Part shown: positions 1 to 6,747 of the stretch, in pieces
How positions within the stretch are numbered: the first letter of the stretch is position 1
How the letters are laid out: every line of letters begins with the position of its first letter
NCBI GenBank assembly: GCA_964384675.1
Contig: CAYLNK010000325.1
Span: 1 to 7,598 of the forward strand
Reading direction: 5' to 3'
Length of the DNA: 7,598 nucleotides
Source of the DNA: CAYLNK01 sp964384675
Lineage (GTDB): Bacteria; Acidobacteriota; Thermoanaerobaculia; UBA5066
Notes under the pieces: model-generated
The model's database searches: none
What the model saw: the letters and a program-made list of their open reading frames with translations, nothing else
What the model was told of the DNA's origin: nothing
Made by a program: the position numbers and the translations under genes

Positions 1-57
1 GACCGGATCGAGGACGGCTTCGAGCCGGACGAGGCGCGGGCGCTCGCCGCGGGCTGA
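1..57 (+). CDS. C-terminal end of an unidentified protein (5' truncated by window edge)
   Basis: Reading from base 1 in frame 1 gives 18 codons and a TGA stop at 55-57. The peptide is acidic and alanine-rich (it begins DRIEDGF and ends ALAAG). Codon use is GC-rich like the following genes, and the stop lies 20 nt before the next start, so this is most likely the real end of an upstream gene in the same transcription unit. The tail is too short to name a family. Confidence 0.55.
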   Translation, partial: DRIEDGFEPDEARALAAG

Positions 58-60
58 GGC

Positions 61-65
61 GGAGG
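61..65 (+). promoter_or_regulatory. Probable ribosome binding site for the YeiH-like gene
   Basis: GGAGG at 61-65 (extended as GGAGGGG) lies 12 nt before the GTG at 78. That spacing is long but usable, and it favours the GTG start. The competing in-frame ATG at 126 has only a weak GAGAG at 111-115 in front of it. Confidence 0.4.
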
Positions 66-77
66 GGCCGCCGCGGC

Positions 78-1136
78 GTGAGAGCGGCCGCGCCGCCGGG
101 ACCTGCGTCTGAGAGACTCCGCGGGATGCCGAACGCGTCACCCGTTCCCGGCCTCGCGGCCGTCGCCCTCGTCACACTCGCCTCCGAGCTCCTCGCCCGC
201 GGTCTCGTCGACGCCCAGGGCCATGCCCGGATCCCCGCGGTCGTCCTCGCGCTCGCGCTCGGGGCGCTCGCGGCCCACCTCCTCCCGGCCTCGGGACGCA
301 CGGCGCTGGCGCCGGGGCTCGACGTGGTGAAGAAGCGCGTCCTCAAGACCGCGATCGTGCTGTACGGACTGGGGCTGACGGCGGGGAACCTGGCCTCGGT
401 GCGAGGGCCGGCGCTCGCGATCGTGGCGATCTGCCTCGTGGTGTCGCTCCTGGTGGCCGCCGGGGCGGGGGCCCTCTTCGGCGTGTCGCGCACCGCCAAG
501 CTCCTCATCGGCTGCGGGACGGCGATCTGCGGGGCGACGGCCGTCGTCACGATCGCGCCCCTCGTCGACGCCGACGACGACGAGGTGGCGTTCGCCGTCA
601 CCACGATCTTTCTCTTCAACCTGGTCGCCCTCTTCGCGTTCCCGTGGCTCGGCCACCGGCTCGGGATGACCGACGCGGCGTTCGGCACCTGGGTGGGCAC
701 GGCGGTGAACGACACGTCGGCCGTGGTGGCGACGGGGCGCGCCTACTCGTTCGACGCGGGCGCCATCGCCACGCTCGTGAAGGTGATCCGGACGCTGGCT
801 CTGGTGCCGATGGCGATGGCCGTCGGCTTCTGGGCGAGCCGGAGAGGGGACGGGGGCAAGAAGGTCTCGTTCGCCGCGGTCTTCCCGTGGTTCGTGCTCG
901 GCTTCGCCGTGGCGGCCGCGCTCGCCGTGACCGGAGCGTTGCCGGCGGTCCTCGTGGCGCCGGCCAAGCTCGCGGCGGGGATCCTCGTCACCGCGGTGCT
1001 CGCGGCGGTGGGGCTCCATCTCGACGCCCGGAAGATCGCGGGAGCCGGCTCGCGCTCGCTGGCGCTCGGCGTCACGATCGCGACGGTGATGGCCGCGGTG
1101 AGCCTCGGGCTCGTGAGGGCGTTCGGCATCCGGTAG
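78..1136 (+). CDS. YeiH/UPF0324-family putative sulfate exporter family membrane transporter
   Basis: This is a polytopic inner-membrane protein of the UPF0324/YeiH family (Pfam Cons_hypoth698), annotated by convention as a putative sulfate exporter; the true substrate is not established. Family landmarks are visible: the KKRVLKTAIVLYGLGL segment (about residues 85-100), GCGTAICGATAV (145-156), an acidic DADDDE cluster (164-169) followed by a hydrophobic helix, and GTAVNDTSAVVATG (207-220), then a VKVIRTLALVPMA helix. About ten hydrophobic segments cover most of the chain. The length of 352 aa is close to E. coli YeiH (349 aa). The start is uncertain: GTG at 78 has the better Shine-Dalgarno, while ATG at 126 (residue 17) would drop an Ala/Pro/Arg-rich lead that looks unlike the family and give 336 aa. 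It ends 10 nt before hom. Family assignment is confident; transported ion is inference. Confidence 0.9.
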   Translation: MRAAAPPGPASERLRGMPNASPVPGLAAVALVTLASELLARGLVDAQGHARIPAVVLALALGALAAHLLPASGRTALAPGLDVVKKRVLKTAIVLYGLGLTAGNLASVRGPALAIVAICLVVSLLVAAGAGALFGVSRTAKLLIGCGTAICGATAVVTIAPLVDADDDEVAFAVTTIFLFNLVALFAFPWLGHRLGMTDAAFGTWVGTAVNDTSAVVATGRAYSFDAGAIATLVKVIRTLALVPMAMAVGFWASRRGDGGKKVSFAAVFPWFVLGFAVAAALAVTGALPAVLVAPAKLAAGILVTAVLAAVGLHLDARKIAGAGSRSLALGVTIATVMAAVSLGLVRAFGIR

Positions 1137-1139
1137 ATT
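1134..1139 (+). promoter_or_regulatory. Candidate -10 element (TAGATT) directly upstream of hom
   Basis: TAGATT fits the TANNNT pattern and overlaps the TAG stop of the upstream gene. It ends 7 nt before the hom ATG, which is the spacing expected when transcription starts at or next to the start codon. There is no Shine-Dalgarno sequence in the 10-nt gap. A possible -35 (TCGTGA at 1111-1116, 17-bp spacer) matches TTGACA at only 3 of 6 positions. This is a sequence-only guess. Confidence 0.3.
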
Positions 1140-1146
1140 CCGGCGA

Positions 1147-2454
1147 ATGGAAGAGACAACCCTCCGCCGCGCCGGCATCGGCCTCCTCGGGTTCGGGACC
1201 GTCGGACAGTCGTTCGTCCGGCTCGTGCAGCGCCAGGCGGCGCGGTACCGAGAGGCCTTCGGCCTCGACCTGCCGCTCGTGGCGATCGGGAACCGGGACG
1301 TGGAGCGGAAGAGAGCGGCGTGGGCCGGCGACGGCGTGCGCTGGACCGAGGACCTCGCGAGCGTCGTGGACGACCCGGCCGTCGACCTCGTGGTCGAGCT
1401 GATGGGCGGGCCGACGCCGGCCAGGGAGCTGATCGAGCGGGCCCTCGCGGCCGGGAAGAGCGTCGTCACCGCGAACAAGCTGCTCCTGGCGTCGCACGGC
1501 GGCGCGCTCGCCGCCCAGGCCCGGGCGCACGGCGCCAGCCTCGGCATCGAGGCGTCCGTGGCCGGTGGCATCCCGATCCTCCGCGCGCTCCGCGAGAGCT
1601 TCGTGGCCGACCGGCTGGAGTCGGTCTCGGGGATCCTGAACGGCACCTGCAACTACATCCTCACCGAGATGGAGGCGTCGGGCCGCGCCTACTCCGACAT
1701 CCTGAAGGACGCCCAACGGCTCGGCTACGCGGAGGCGGACCCGGAGAGCGACGTCGGTGGCGCGGACGCGGCGTACAAGCTGACGCTCCTGTCGCGGATG
1801 GCGTTCGGGCAGGAGGTGCGCTTCGAGGAGATCGAGCGGGAGGGGATCACCCGCCTCCTGCCGTGCGACTTCGTCTACGCCAGGCAGCTCGGACGGGCGA
1901 TCCGTCAGCTCGCGGTGGCGCGGCGGCTGCCCGACGGCCGCCTCCTCCTCTCGGTGCGCACGCACCTGGTGGACGGGGCGTCGATCCTGGCCAAGGTGCT
2001 CGGCCCGTTCAACGCCGTGCGGGTGGCGGGCCAGGCGGGCGGCGAGTTCGTCTTCTACGGGCGCGGGGCCGGCGGGGACCCGACCGCCACGGCGGTCCTC
2101 TCGGACGTCCTCGAGATCGCGCGCTCGGGCGCGCGTCCCGGGATCCCGCCGCTCGCGTTCTTCGACCTGGCGTCGTCGCGCGTGGCGGGCGCGGACGAGT
2201 TCATCGCCCGCTTCTACCTCCGCTTCGTGGTGCGGGACCAGCCGGGGATCATCGCGTCGATCAGCCGCTGCCTGGCCGATTGCGACATCAACATCGACGC
2301 GGTGTTCCAGGCGCCGTACGGCGAGAAGGAGGCGCTGCCGTTCGTGATCACGCTCGAGCCCGTGGCCGAGAGCCAGCTGCGGCGCGCCCTCGTCGGCATC
2401 GCCAGCCTGCCGTTCCACGCGGAGCCGCCGCTCGCGCTGCCGATGACCGTCTGA
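1147..2454 (+). CDS. hom: Homoserine dehydrogenase with C-terminal ACT domain
   Basis: Cytosolic NAD(P)-dependent homoserine dehydrogenase (EC 1.1.1.3), which reduces aspartate-4-semialdehyde to homoserine at the branch to threonine and methionine. The Rossmann motif GFGTVG is at residues 15-20, TANK at 108-111, AGGIPI at 139-144 and GILNGTCNYIL at 162-172. By comparison with the yeast enzyme, D207 and K211 (in GGADAAYK) are the catalytic pair, with TANK Lys111 also conserved, so all key residues are present. Residues about 355-435 form an ACT domain (it opens YLRFVVRDQPGIIASIS), the usual site of feedback control by threonine. The length of 435 aa is normal for the single-domain, non-aspartokinase-fused form. 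The start is ATG with no visible Shine-Dalgarno, 10 nt after the previous stop. No thrB, thrC, lysC or met gene is next to it in the window. Confidence 0.97.
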   Translation: MEETTLRRAGIGLLGFGTVGQSFVRLVQRQAARYREAFGLDLPLVAIGNRDVERKRAAWAGDGVRWTEDLASVVDDPAVDLVVELMGGPTPARELIERALAAGKSVVTANKLLLASHGGALAAQARAHGASLGIEASVAGGIPILRALRESFVADRLESVSGILNGTCNYILTEMEASGRAYSDILKDAQRLGYAEADPESDVGGADAAYKLTLLSRMAFGQEVRFEEIEREGITRLLPCDFVYARQLGRAIRQLAVARRLPDGRLLLSVRTHLVDGASILAKVLGPFNAVRVAGQAGGEFVFYGRGAGGDPTATAVLSDVLEIARSGARPGIPPLAFFDLASSRVAGADEFIARFYLRFVVRDQPGIIASISRCLADCDINIDAVFQAPYGEKEALPFVITLEPVAESQLRRALVGIASLPFHAEPPLALPMTV

Positions 2455-2467
2455 CGGCGGCGCCCGC

Positions 2468-3337
2468 GTGAGGCCCGCCGCCACCGAGGGTCCGTTCCAC
2501 GGCTGGGTCCGTCCCGGGCCGGCGCCGCCGGGCGGGGCAGAGGTCGAGCCGGGGGAGACGCTCGACTTCCTGTCGGGCCGGTGGCGGATCTTCCAGTACG
2601 AGGACGGACACCGCTTCTCGACCGACGACCTCCTCGTCGCCTGGTACGGCACGCAGTGGGCCCCCCGCGTGGCGCGCGCGCTCGACCTGGGGTCGGGGAT
2701 CGGCTCGGTGGCGTTGACGGCCGCCTGGCGCCTGCCCGGTGCGACGTTCGTCACGGTGGAGGCGCAGGAGCGCTCGGCCCGCCTGGCCCGCAAGAGCGTC
2801 GCCTACGACGGCGTCGCCGAGCGGTTCCGGATCGTCGTCGGGGACCTGCGCGACCCGGAGGTCCTGGCGGGCGAAGCGCCGTTCGACCTGGTGCTCGGCG
2901 CCCCGCCGTATTTCCCGGAGGGCACCGCCACGCCCGCCGCCCACCCGCAGGCGCAGGGCGCGCGGCTGGAGCTCCGCGGCTCGATCGGCGACTACGCGCG
3001 TGCGGCGGCGCCTCACCTGGCGCCGGGCGGGCACTTCGTCTGCGTCTTCCCCGTCTCGCCCGCCGCGCAGCGGGAGCGGGCGGTCGCCGCCCTTCACGAC
3101 GCCGGGCTGGCGCTCGTCCGCACGCGTGACGTCGTTTTCCGGGAGGGGGAGCCGGCGATGCTGTCTCTCTTCGCGAGCGTGCGGGGGGACGACGTCCCCG
3201 CTCACCTCGTCCCCTTCGTCGAGCCGCCGCTGGTGATCCGGCGGCGCGACGGATCGCGGCACCCGGAGTGGGCGGCGATCCGCCTCTCGCTCGGCTTTCC
3301 ACCCGGTCCGCCGGCCGCGGAGGCGCTCTCACCGTAG
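2468..3337 (+). CDS. TrmN6-like class I SAM-dependent methyltransferase (tRNA1(Val) adenine methyltransferase family)
   Basis: A 289-aa Rossmann-fold methyltransferase resembling the TrmN6/YfiC family, which methylates N6 of an adenine in tRNA. Visible in order: the family-type lead YEDGHRFSTDDLLVAWYG (residues 44-61), SAM-binding motif I LDLGSGIG (72-79), acidic E98 at the end of strand 2, VGDLRD (124-129) and the motif IV region VLGAPPYFPEG (142-152), then a second half ending in REGEPAMLSLFASV, typical of the family's final strands. The catalytic NPPY position reads APPY (A145), so the target or chemistry may differ from true TrmN6. About 40 residues precede the conserved part and are Pro/Gly-rich. 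The start is GTG, 13 nt after hom, with only a weak GGCGG before it; no better in-frame ATG was found in that lead. Family assignment is fairly sure; the specific tRNA substrate is not. Confidence 0.8.
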   Translation: MRPAATEGPFHGWVRPGPAPPGGAEVEPGETLDFLSGRWRIFQYEDGHRFSTDDLLVAWYGTQWAPRVARALDLGSGIGSVALTAAWRLPGATFVTVEAQERSARLARKSVAYDGVAERFRIVVGDLRDPEVLAGEAPFDLVLGAPPYFPEGTATPAAHPQAQGARLELRGSIGDYARAAAPHLAPGGHFVCVFPVSPAAQRERAVAALHDAGLALVRTRDVVFREGEPAMLSLFASVRGDDVPAHLVPFVEPPLVIRRRDGSRHPEWAAIRLSLGFPPGPPAAEALSP

Positions 3338-3340
3338 AAT
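3335..3340 (+). promoter_or_regulatory. Candidate -10 element (TAGAAT) directly upstream of kup
   Basis: TAGAAT differs from the TATAAT consensus at one position and again overlaps the TAG stop of the gene before. It ends 10 nt before the kup GTG, so a transcript would carry only a few leader nucleotides. No Shine-Dalgarno sequence lies between 3338 and 3350, and no recognisable -35 was found at the expected distance. Confidence 0.3.
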
Positions 3341-3350
3341 TCGCCCCTCA

Positions 3351-5285
3351 GTGACGACCGCCGCGCACGGTTCACAGGCCCCCGCCTCCGGCCGTTACCT
3401 CGCGGCCCTCTGCATGGGCGCCCTCGGGGTGGTGTACGGCGACATCGGCACCAGCCCGCTCTACGCGCTCAAGGAGTGCTTCGGTCCCCACTCCGGCCTG
3501 CTGCCGACGCCGGACAACGTGCTCGGGATCCTGTCGCTGGTCCTCTGGTCCCTCCTCATCGTGATCTCGCTCAAGTACCTGGTCTTCGTGATGCGGGCCG
3601 ACAACCGGGGCGAGGGCGGGATCCTGGCGTTGATGGCGCTCCTCCGGCCGCGGCGCGCCGACGGGCGGCTGGCCGGCACGGTGACGGTGAGGACGACGGG
3701 CTCGGGGGAAAGCCACACCGTCCTCGTGGCGCTCGGCCTCTTCGGCGCGGCGCTCCTGTACGGCGACGGGATGATCACGCCCGCCATCTCGGTCCTGTCG
3801 GCCCTGGAGGGCCTGGAGGTCGTCACCCCGGCGTTCCGGCCGTACATCCTGCCGGGCACCATCGTGATCCTGCTCGTCTTCTTCGCCGTGCAGCGGAAGG
3901 GGACCGGAGGAGTCGGGGCGGTGTTCGGGCCGGTCACGCTCGTCTGGTTCCTCGTCATGGCGGGGTTCGGGACCATCTGGATCGTCCGGAACCCGTCGGT
4001 CCTCGCGGCGGTGAGCCCGACGCACGCGGTGTCGTTCTTCCTGGAGAACCGGTACCGGGGCTTCCTCTCGCTCGGCTCGGTCTTCCTGGTCGTGACGGGT
4101 GGCGAGGCCCTCTACGCCGACATGGGCCACTTCGGGCCGCGCCCGATCCGCCTCGTCTGGGCGTGGCTCGTCCTGCCCGCGCTGCTCCTCAACTACTTCG
4201 GCCAGGGGGCCCTCCTGCTCGTGAACCCGAAGGCGGTCGAGAACCCGTTCTACCGGCTCGCTCCAGCGTGGGCGCTCCTGCCGCTCGTCGCGCTCGCCAC
4301 CGCGGCCACGGTGATCGCGTCCCAGGCGGTCGTCTCGGGAGCGTTCTCGCTGACCCGCCAGGCCGTGCAGCTCGGCTTCATGCCGCGCCTGGAGATACGC
4401 CACACCTCGGCCCGGGAGATCGGGCAGATCTACATCCCGTCGATCAACTGGGCGCTCGCCGTCTGTACGATCGGCCTCGTCCTGGGCTTCCGCACCTCGA
4501 GCAACCTCGCGGGAGCCTACGGCGTCGCCGTCACCGCCACCATGGTGGTCACCACGCTCCTCCTCTACTCGGTCTCGCGCGAGCTGTGGGGCTGGAGCGT
4601 CGCGAAAGCCGCTCTCCTGGCGGCCTCGTTCCTCGTCCTCGACCTCGGCTTCTTCCTGGCCAACATCATCAAGCTGTTTCACGGAGGCTGGTTCCCCCTC
4701 CTCGTGGGCGCCGTCGTCTTCGTCCTGATGACCACGTGGAAGCGGGGACGCGCGATCCTGGCCGACCGGATCCGCGAGAAGACCGTCCCGCTCGCGGCGT
4801 TCCTCTCCCGGATCGAGGAGGTGCGGCCCGTCCGTGTCCCGGGCACCGCGGTCTACCTGCTGCGCGAGGAGCAGGGCACGCCCCCGGCCCTCTTCAAGAA
4901 CGTCCAGCACAACCGGGTCCTCCACGAGCGGAACCTCTTCGTCTCGGTCGTGACGGAGGAGGTCCCGCGCGTCGACGGCGATCGCCTCGACCAGGAGGAG
5001 CTGGCTCCCGGCTTCCACCGCCTGCACGTGCGGTACGGCTTCATGGAGGACCCGGACCTGCACCAGGCTCTCGCGTCGGCGAAGGTCCCCGGCCTGAAGC
5101 TCGACCCGTCGGCGCTGACCTACATCCTGGCCCGCGAGACGCTCCTCGCCACGGACCGGCCCGGCATGGCGATCTGGCGGGAGCGGCTCTTCTCCCGCAT
5201 GTCGCGCAACGCGCGCGGCGCCGCGGCGTTCTTCCACCTCCCGCCCGATCAGGTGATCGAGATCGGCTCGCAGATCGAGCTGTAG
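3351..5285 (+). CDS. kup: Kup-family low-affinity potassium uptake protein (K+/H+ symporter)
   Basis: An inner-membrane KUP/HAK/KT potassium transporter, thought to bring K+ in with protons. The N-terminal signature GVVYGDIGTSPLYALKE is at residues 26-42, DNRGEGGILAL at 84-94, YGDGMITP at 137-144 and GGEALYADMGHFG near 250-262. About twelve hydrophobic helices extend to roughly residue 460 (TTWKRGR), followed by the usual cytoplasmic domain: VPGTAVYLL near 495, KNVQHNRVLHERNLF, and a C-terminus rich in family residues (MSRNARGAAAFFHLP, then EIGSQIEL). The length of 644 aa compares with 622 in E. coli, and the reading frame is intact. It starts with GTG 13 nt after the methyltransferase gene, with no Shine-Dalgarno but a TAGAAT element close by. 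No regulatory partner or other K+ gene is adjacent. Confidence 0.97.
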   Translation: MTTAAHGSQAPASGRYLAALCMGALGVVYGDIGTSPLYALKECFGPHSGLLPTPDNVLGILSLVLWSLLIVISLKYLVFVMRADNRGEGGILALMALLRPRRADGRLAGTVTVRTTGSGESHTVLVALGLFGAALLYGDGMITPAISVLSALEGLEVVTPAFRPYILPGTIVILLVFFAVQRKGTGGVGAVFGPVTLVWFLVMAGFGTIWIVRNPSVLAAVSPTHAVSFFLENRYRGFLSLGSVFLVVTGGEALYADMGHFGPRPIRLVWAWLVLPALLLNYFGQGALLLVNPKAVENPFYRLAPAWALLPLVALATAATVIASQAVVSGAFSLTRQAVQLGFMPRLEIRHTSAREIGQIYIPSINWALAVCTIGLVLGFRTSSNLAGAYGVAVTATMVVTTLLLYSVSRELWGWSVAKAALLAASFLVLDLGFFLANIIKLFHGGWFPLLVGAVVFVLMTTWKRGRAILADRIREKTVPLAAFLSRIEEVRPVRVPGTAVYLLREEQGTPPALFKNVQHNRVLHERNLFVSVVTEEVPRVDGDRLDQEELAPGFHRLHVRYGFMEDPDLHQALASAKVPGLKLDPSALTYILARETLLATDRPGMAIWRERLFSRMSRNARGAAAFFHLPPDQVIEIGSQIEL

Positions 5286-5287
5286 CC

Positions 5288-5292
5288 GGAGG
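5288..5292 (+). promoter_or_regulatory. Strong ribosome binding site for the small methyltransferase
   Basis: GGAGG at 5288-5292, continuing as GGAGGAGGAG, stands 6 nt before the GTG at 5299. It decides that start and contrasts with the absent site before hom and kup. Confidence 0.75.
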
Positions 5293-5298
5293 AGGAGC

Positions 5299-5916
5299 GT
5301 GGTCCACAACCGCCGGCTCAGCCGCAGCTACACGCTCCTCGCGCCGCTCTACGACTTCGTCGTCGCGCCCGTCTTCCCGCACTGCCGTAAGCTTTCGATC
5401 GCCTCGCTCGTCCTGTCGCCCGGAGAGCGGCTCCTCGTCTCGGGCGCCGGCACGGGGCTCGACTTCGCGTACGTGCCGGCGGGCGTCCACACGCACGCCC
5501 TGGACCTGACGCCGGCGATGCTCGCCCGCGCGCGGCGCCGGGCACGCCGTGCGGGCAGCCGCCCCGGCCTCTACGTGGCCGACGCGATGCGCCTCCCGTT
5601 TCGCGACGCCTCCTTCGACGCGGCGGCGCTCCACCTGATCCTCGCCGTGGTGCCCGATCCGTGCCCCGCCCTGGCCGAGGCGGCGCGCGTCGTGAAGCCG
5701 GGCGGCCGGATCGCGGTCTTCGACAAGTTCGTCCCCGAGGGCTCGCGCGCCGGTCTCGGGCGACGCGCCGCCGACCGGCTGCTCCGGCCGTTCGTCACCG
5801 GCCTGAACACGTGCTTCGAGGACGTGGTGCGCACGGTGCCGGAGCTGAGCGTGGAAGCGGACCAGCCGGCGCTCGCCGGCGGGCTCTTCCGGCGGATCCT
5901 CCTTCGCCGGCGCTGA
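5299..5916 (+). CDS. Class I SAM-dependent methyltransferase, UbiE/PmtA-like
   Basis: A 205-aa soluble single-domain methyltransferase of the Methyltransf_11 kind. It opens with a YTLLAPLYD box (residues 11-19) common to UbiE- and PmtA-type enzymes. Motif I reads LLVSGAGTGLDF (45-56), followed by ALDLTPAML (67-75), VADAMRLPF (93-101) and a conserved block LILAVVPDP, then VVKPGGRIAVFDKF. The usual acidic residue three positions before the first motif-I glycine is replaced (LLVSG), which I recall in a GxGTGLD subfamily, so binding of SAM is still likely. The chain ends in a basic RRILLRRR tail. It starts with GTG behind a strong Shine-Dalgarno, 13 nt after kup, and stops 3 nt before the convergent diiron gene. 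The substrate is unknown; a phospholipid amine or quinone is possible by family, but nothing in the neighbourhood supports either. Confidence 0.85.
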   Translation: MVHNRRLSRSYTLLAPLYDFVVAPVFPHCRKLSIASLVLSPGERLLVSGAGTGLDFAYVPAGVHTHALDLTPAMLARARRRARRAGSRPGLYVADAMRLPFRDASFDAAALHLILAVVPDPCPALAEAARVVKPGGRIAVFDKFVPEGSRAGLGRRAADRLLRPFVTGLNTCFEDVVRTVPELSVEADQPALAGGLFRRILLRRR

Positions 5917-5924
5917 CTCTCAGC
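5912..5924. repeat. Short inverted repeat spanning the two convergent stop codons
   Basis: GCTGA (5912-5916), CTC spacer, TCAGC (5920-5924) is a perfect 5-bp palindrome with a 3-nt loop. It contains both TGA stops, one on each strand. There is no following T-run, so evidence that it ends transcription is weak; it may simply result from two Ala/Arg-TGA ends meeting. Confidence 0.35.
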
Positions 5925-6747
5925 CGCTGACGGGGAAGAGCCGCAGCCAGAGGAGCGTCCAGGCGGGTGAGACGCCGCGCGGCGCCTCCAGGCGGATCCG
6001 CCGGCGCTGTCGCGCCAGGTAGCCGTCCCGCTCGTCCGCGTCGAGGGTCTCGCCGATCCGCTGGACCGCCGCCAGCCGGCGCCGCCGCCGCGCCCCGGGG
6101 AAGAGCGCCGGGCGCATGGCACACTCTGCCGCGGTGCCGATCGCCTCGAACCGGGCGAGGGCGCGCTCCACGCGCTCGCGCTGGCCCGTCGCCGACCTGC
6201 GGTCCAGCTCCTCCGTCACCCACGCGACGTGCCGCCCTTCGTCGGCGAGCACGGCCGCCAGGGTGAGGCGCCCCGGGTGGCCGAGCGGGAGCGCCGGCTT
6301 CAGCACCGTCATCGCGAGGACCGCCTTGCGCTCGATCACCAGGAGCGCGGCGAGGAGGTCCGTGATCGCTCCCTCCCGGTCGCCCTCCACGCGGTCGAGG
6401 TGCCGGGAGCGCTCGGCGAGGCGGTCGAACTCGGCGAGGAACGTGGGAGCGTCCCCGCAGGCGAGCGCCACCGCCGGGACGGGCCCAGGCGTCCCGCCGA
6501 GCGCCACGACCAGCTCCCCGAAGAGGCGCTCGTGGCGGGCCTCGTCGGCCGCGTGCCGGGCCAGCTTCTCCCGGAGGCCCCGGTCCTCGGCTCGGGCCGA
6601 GATCTCGTGGAGGAGGGCGCGCCCCTCGAACCCCTCGGCGGCGCGGAGGCGATTGAACACCTCCAGCTGCACCGCCCGGTCGCGCAGCAGGAACGTCAGG
6701 AGATGGCGGGCGGCGTCTGGGATGCGTGGGCGAGCGGGGCGGGACAT
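5920..6747 (-). CDS. Ferritin-like diiron-carboxylate protein of unknown function
   Basis: A 275-aa protein whose first two thirds look like a ferritin-like four-helix bundle. EARH (E69, H72) and EGRH (E170, H173) are the two ExxH iron-binding motifs. E38 and E139 each lie exactly 31 residues before an ExxH glutamate, as expected for the partner helices, so a complete set of six ligands (four Glu, two His) can be proposed. A longer loop (about residues 84-127) links the halves. The C-terminal 85 residues are Arg-rich (RRRRR near 222) and not recognised. There is no signal peptide, so it is probably cytosolic. Family relatives include rubrerythrin-like, MiaE-like and COQ7-like oxidases, but I cannot choose between them. 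The ATG start is supported by AGGAGG 5 nt upstream. It converges on the methyltransferase gene and diverges from the ABC ATPase gene. Confidence 0.8.
   Translation of the reverse strand: MSRPARPRIPDAARHLLTFLLRDRAVQLEVFNRLRAAEGFEGRALLHEISARAEDRGLREKLARHAADEARHERLFGELVVALGGTPGPVPAVALACGDAPTFLAEFDRLAERSRHLDRVEGDREGAITDLLAALLVIERKAVLAMTVLKPALPLGHPGRLTLAAVLADEGRHVAWVTEELDRRSATGQRERVERALARFEAIGTAAECAMRPALFPGARRRRRLAAVQRIGETLDADERDGYLARQRRRIRLEAPRGVSPAWTLLWLRLFPVSG

Noticed and set aside
1072..2793. Minus-strand open frames of about 570 and 500 codons opposite hom and the YeiH-like gene
   Set aside because: They are Arg/Ala/Pro-rich translations without motifs, overlap clear plus-strand genes and lack a ribosome binding site of note. 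They are by-products of high GC content.
3372..5309. Minus-strand open frame of 645 codons opposite kup
   Set aside because: It mirrors kup almost end to end. Its product is a low-complexity mix of Arg, Glu, Asp, His and Gly with no domain, as GC-rich codon use produces on the opposite strand. Kup is unmistakable on the plus strand.
3476..5509. Plus-strand 677-codon frame overlapping kup in another phase
   Set aside because: It is an Arg/Gly/Pro-rich out-of-frame shadow. It crosses the end of kup and the start of the next gene, both of which have recognisable products.
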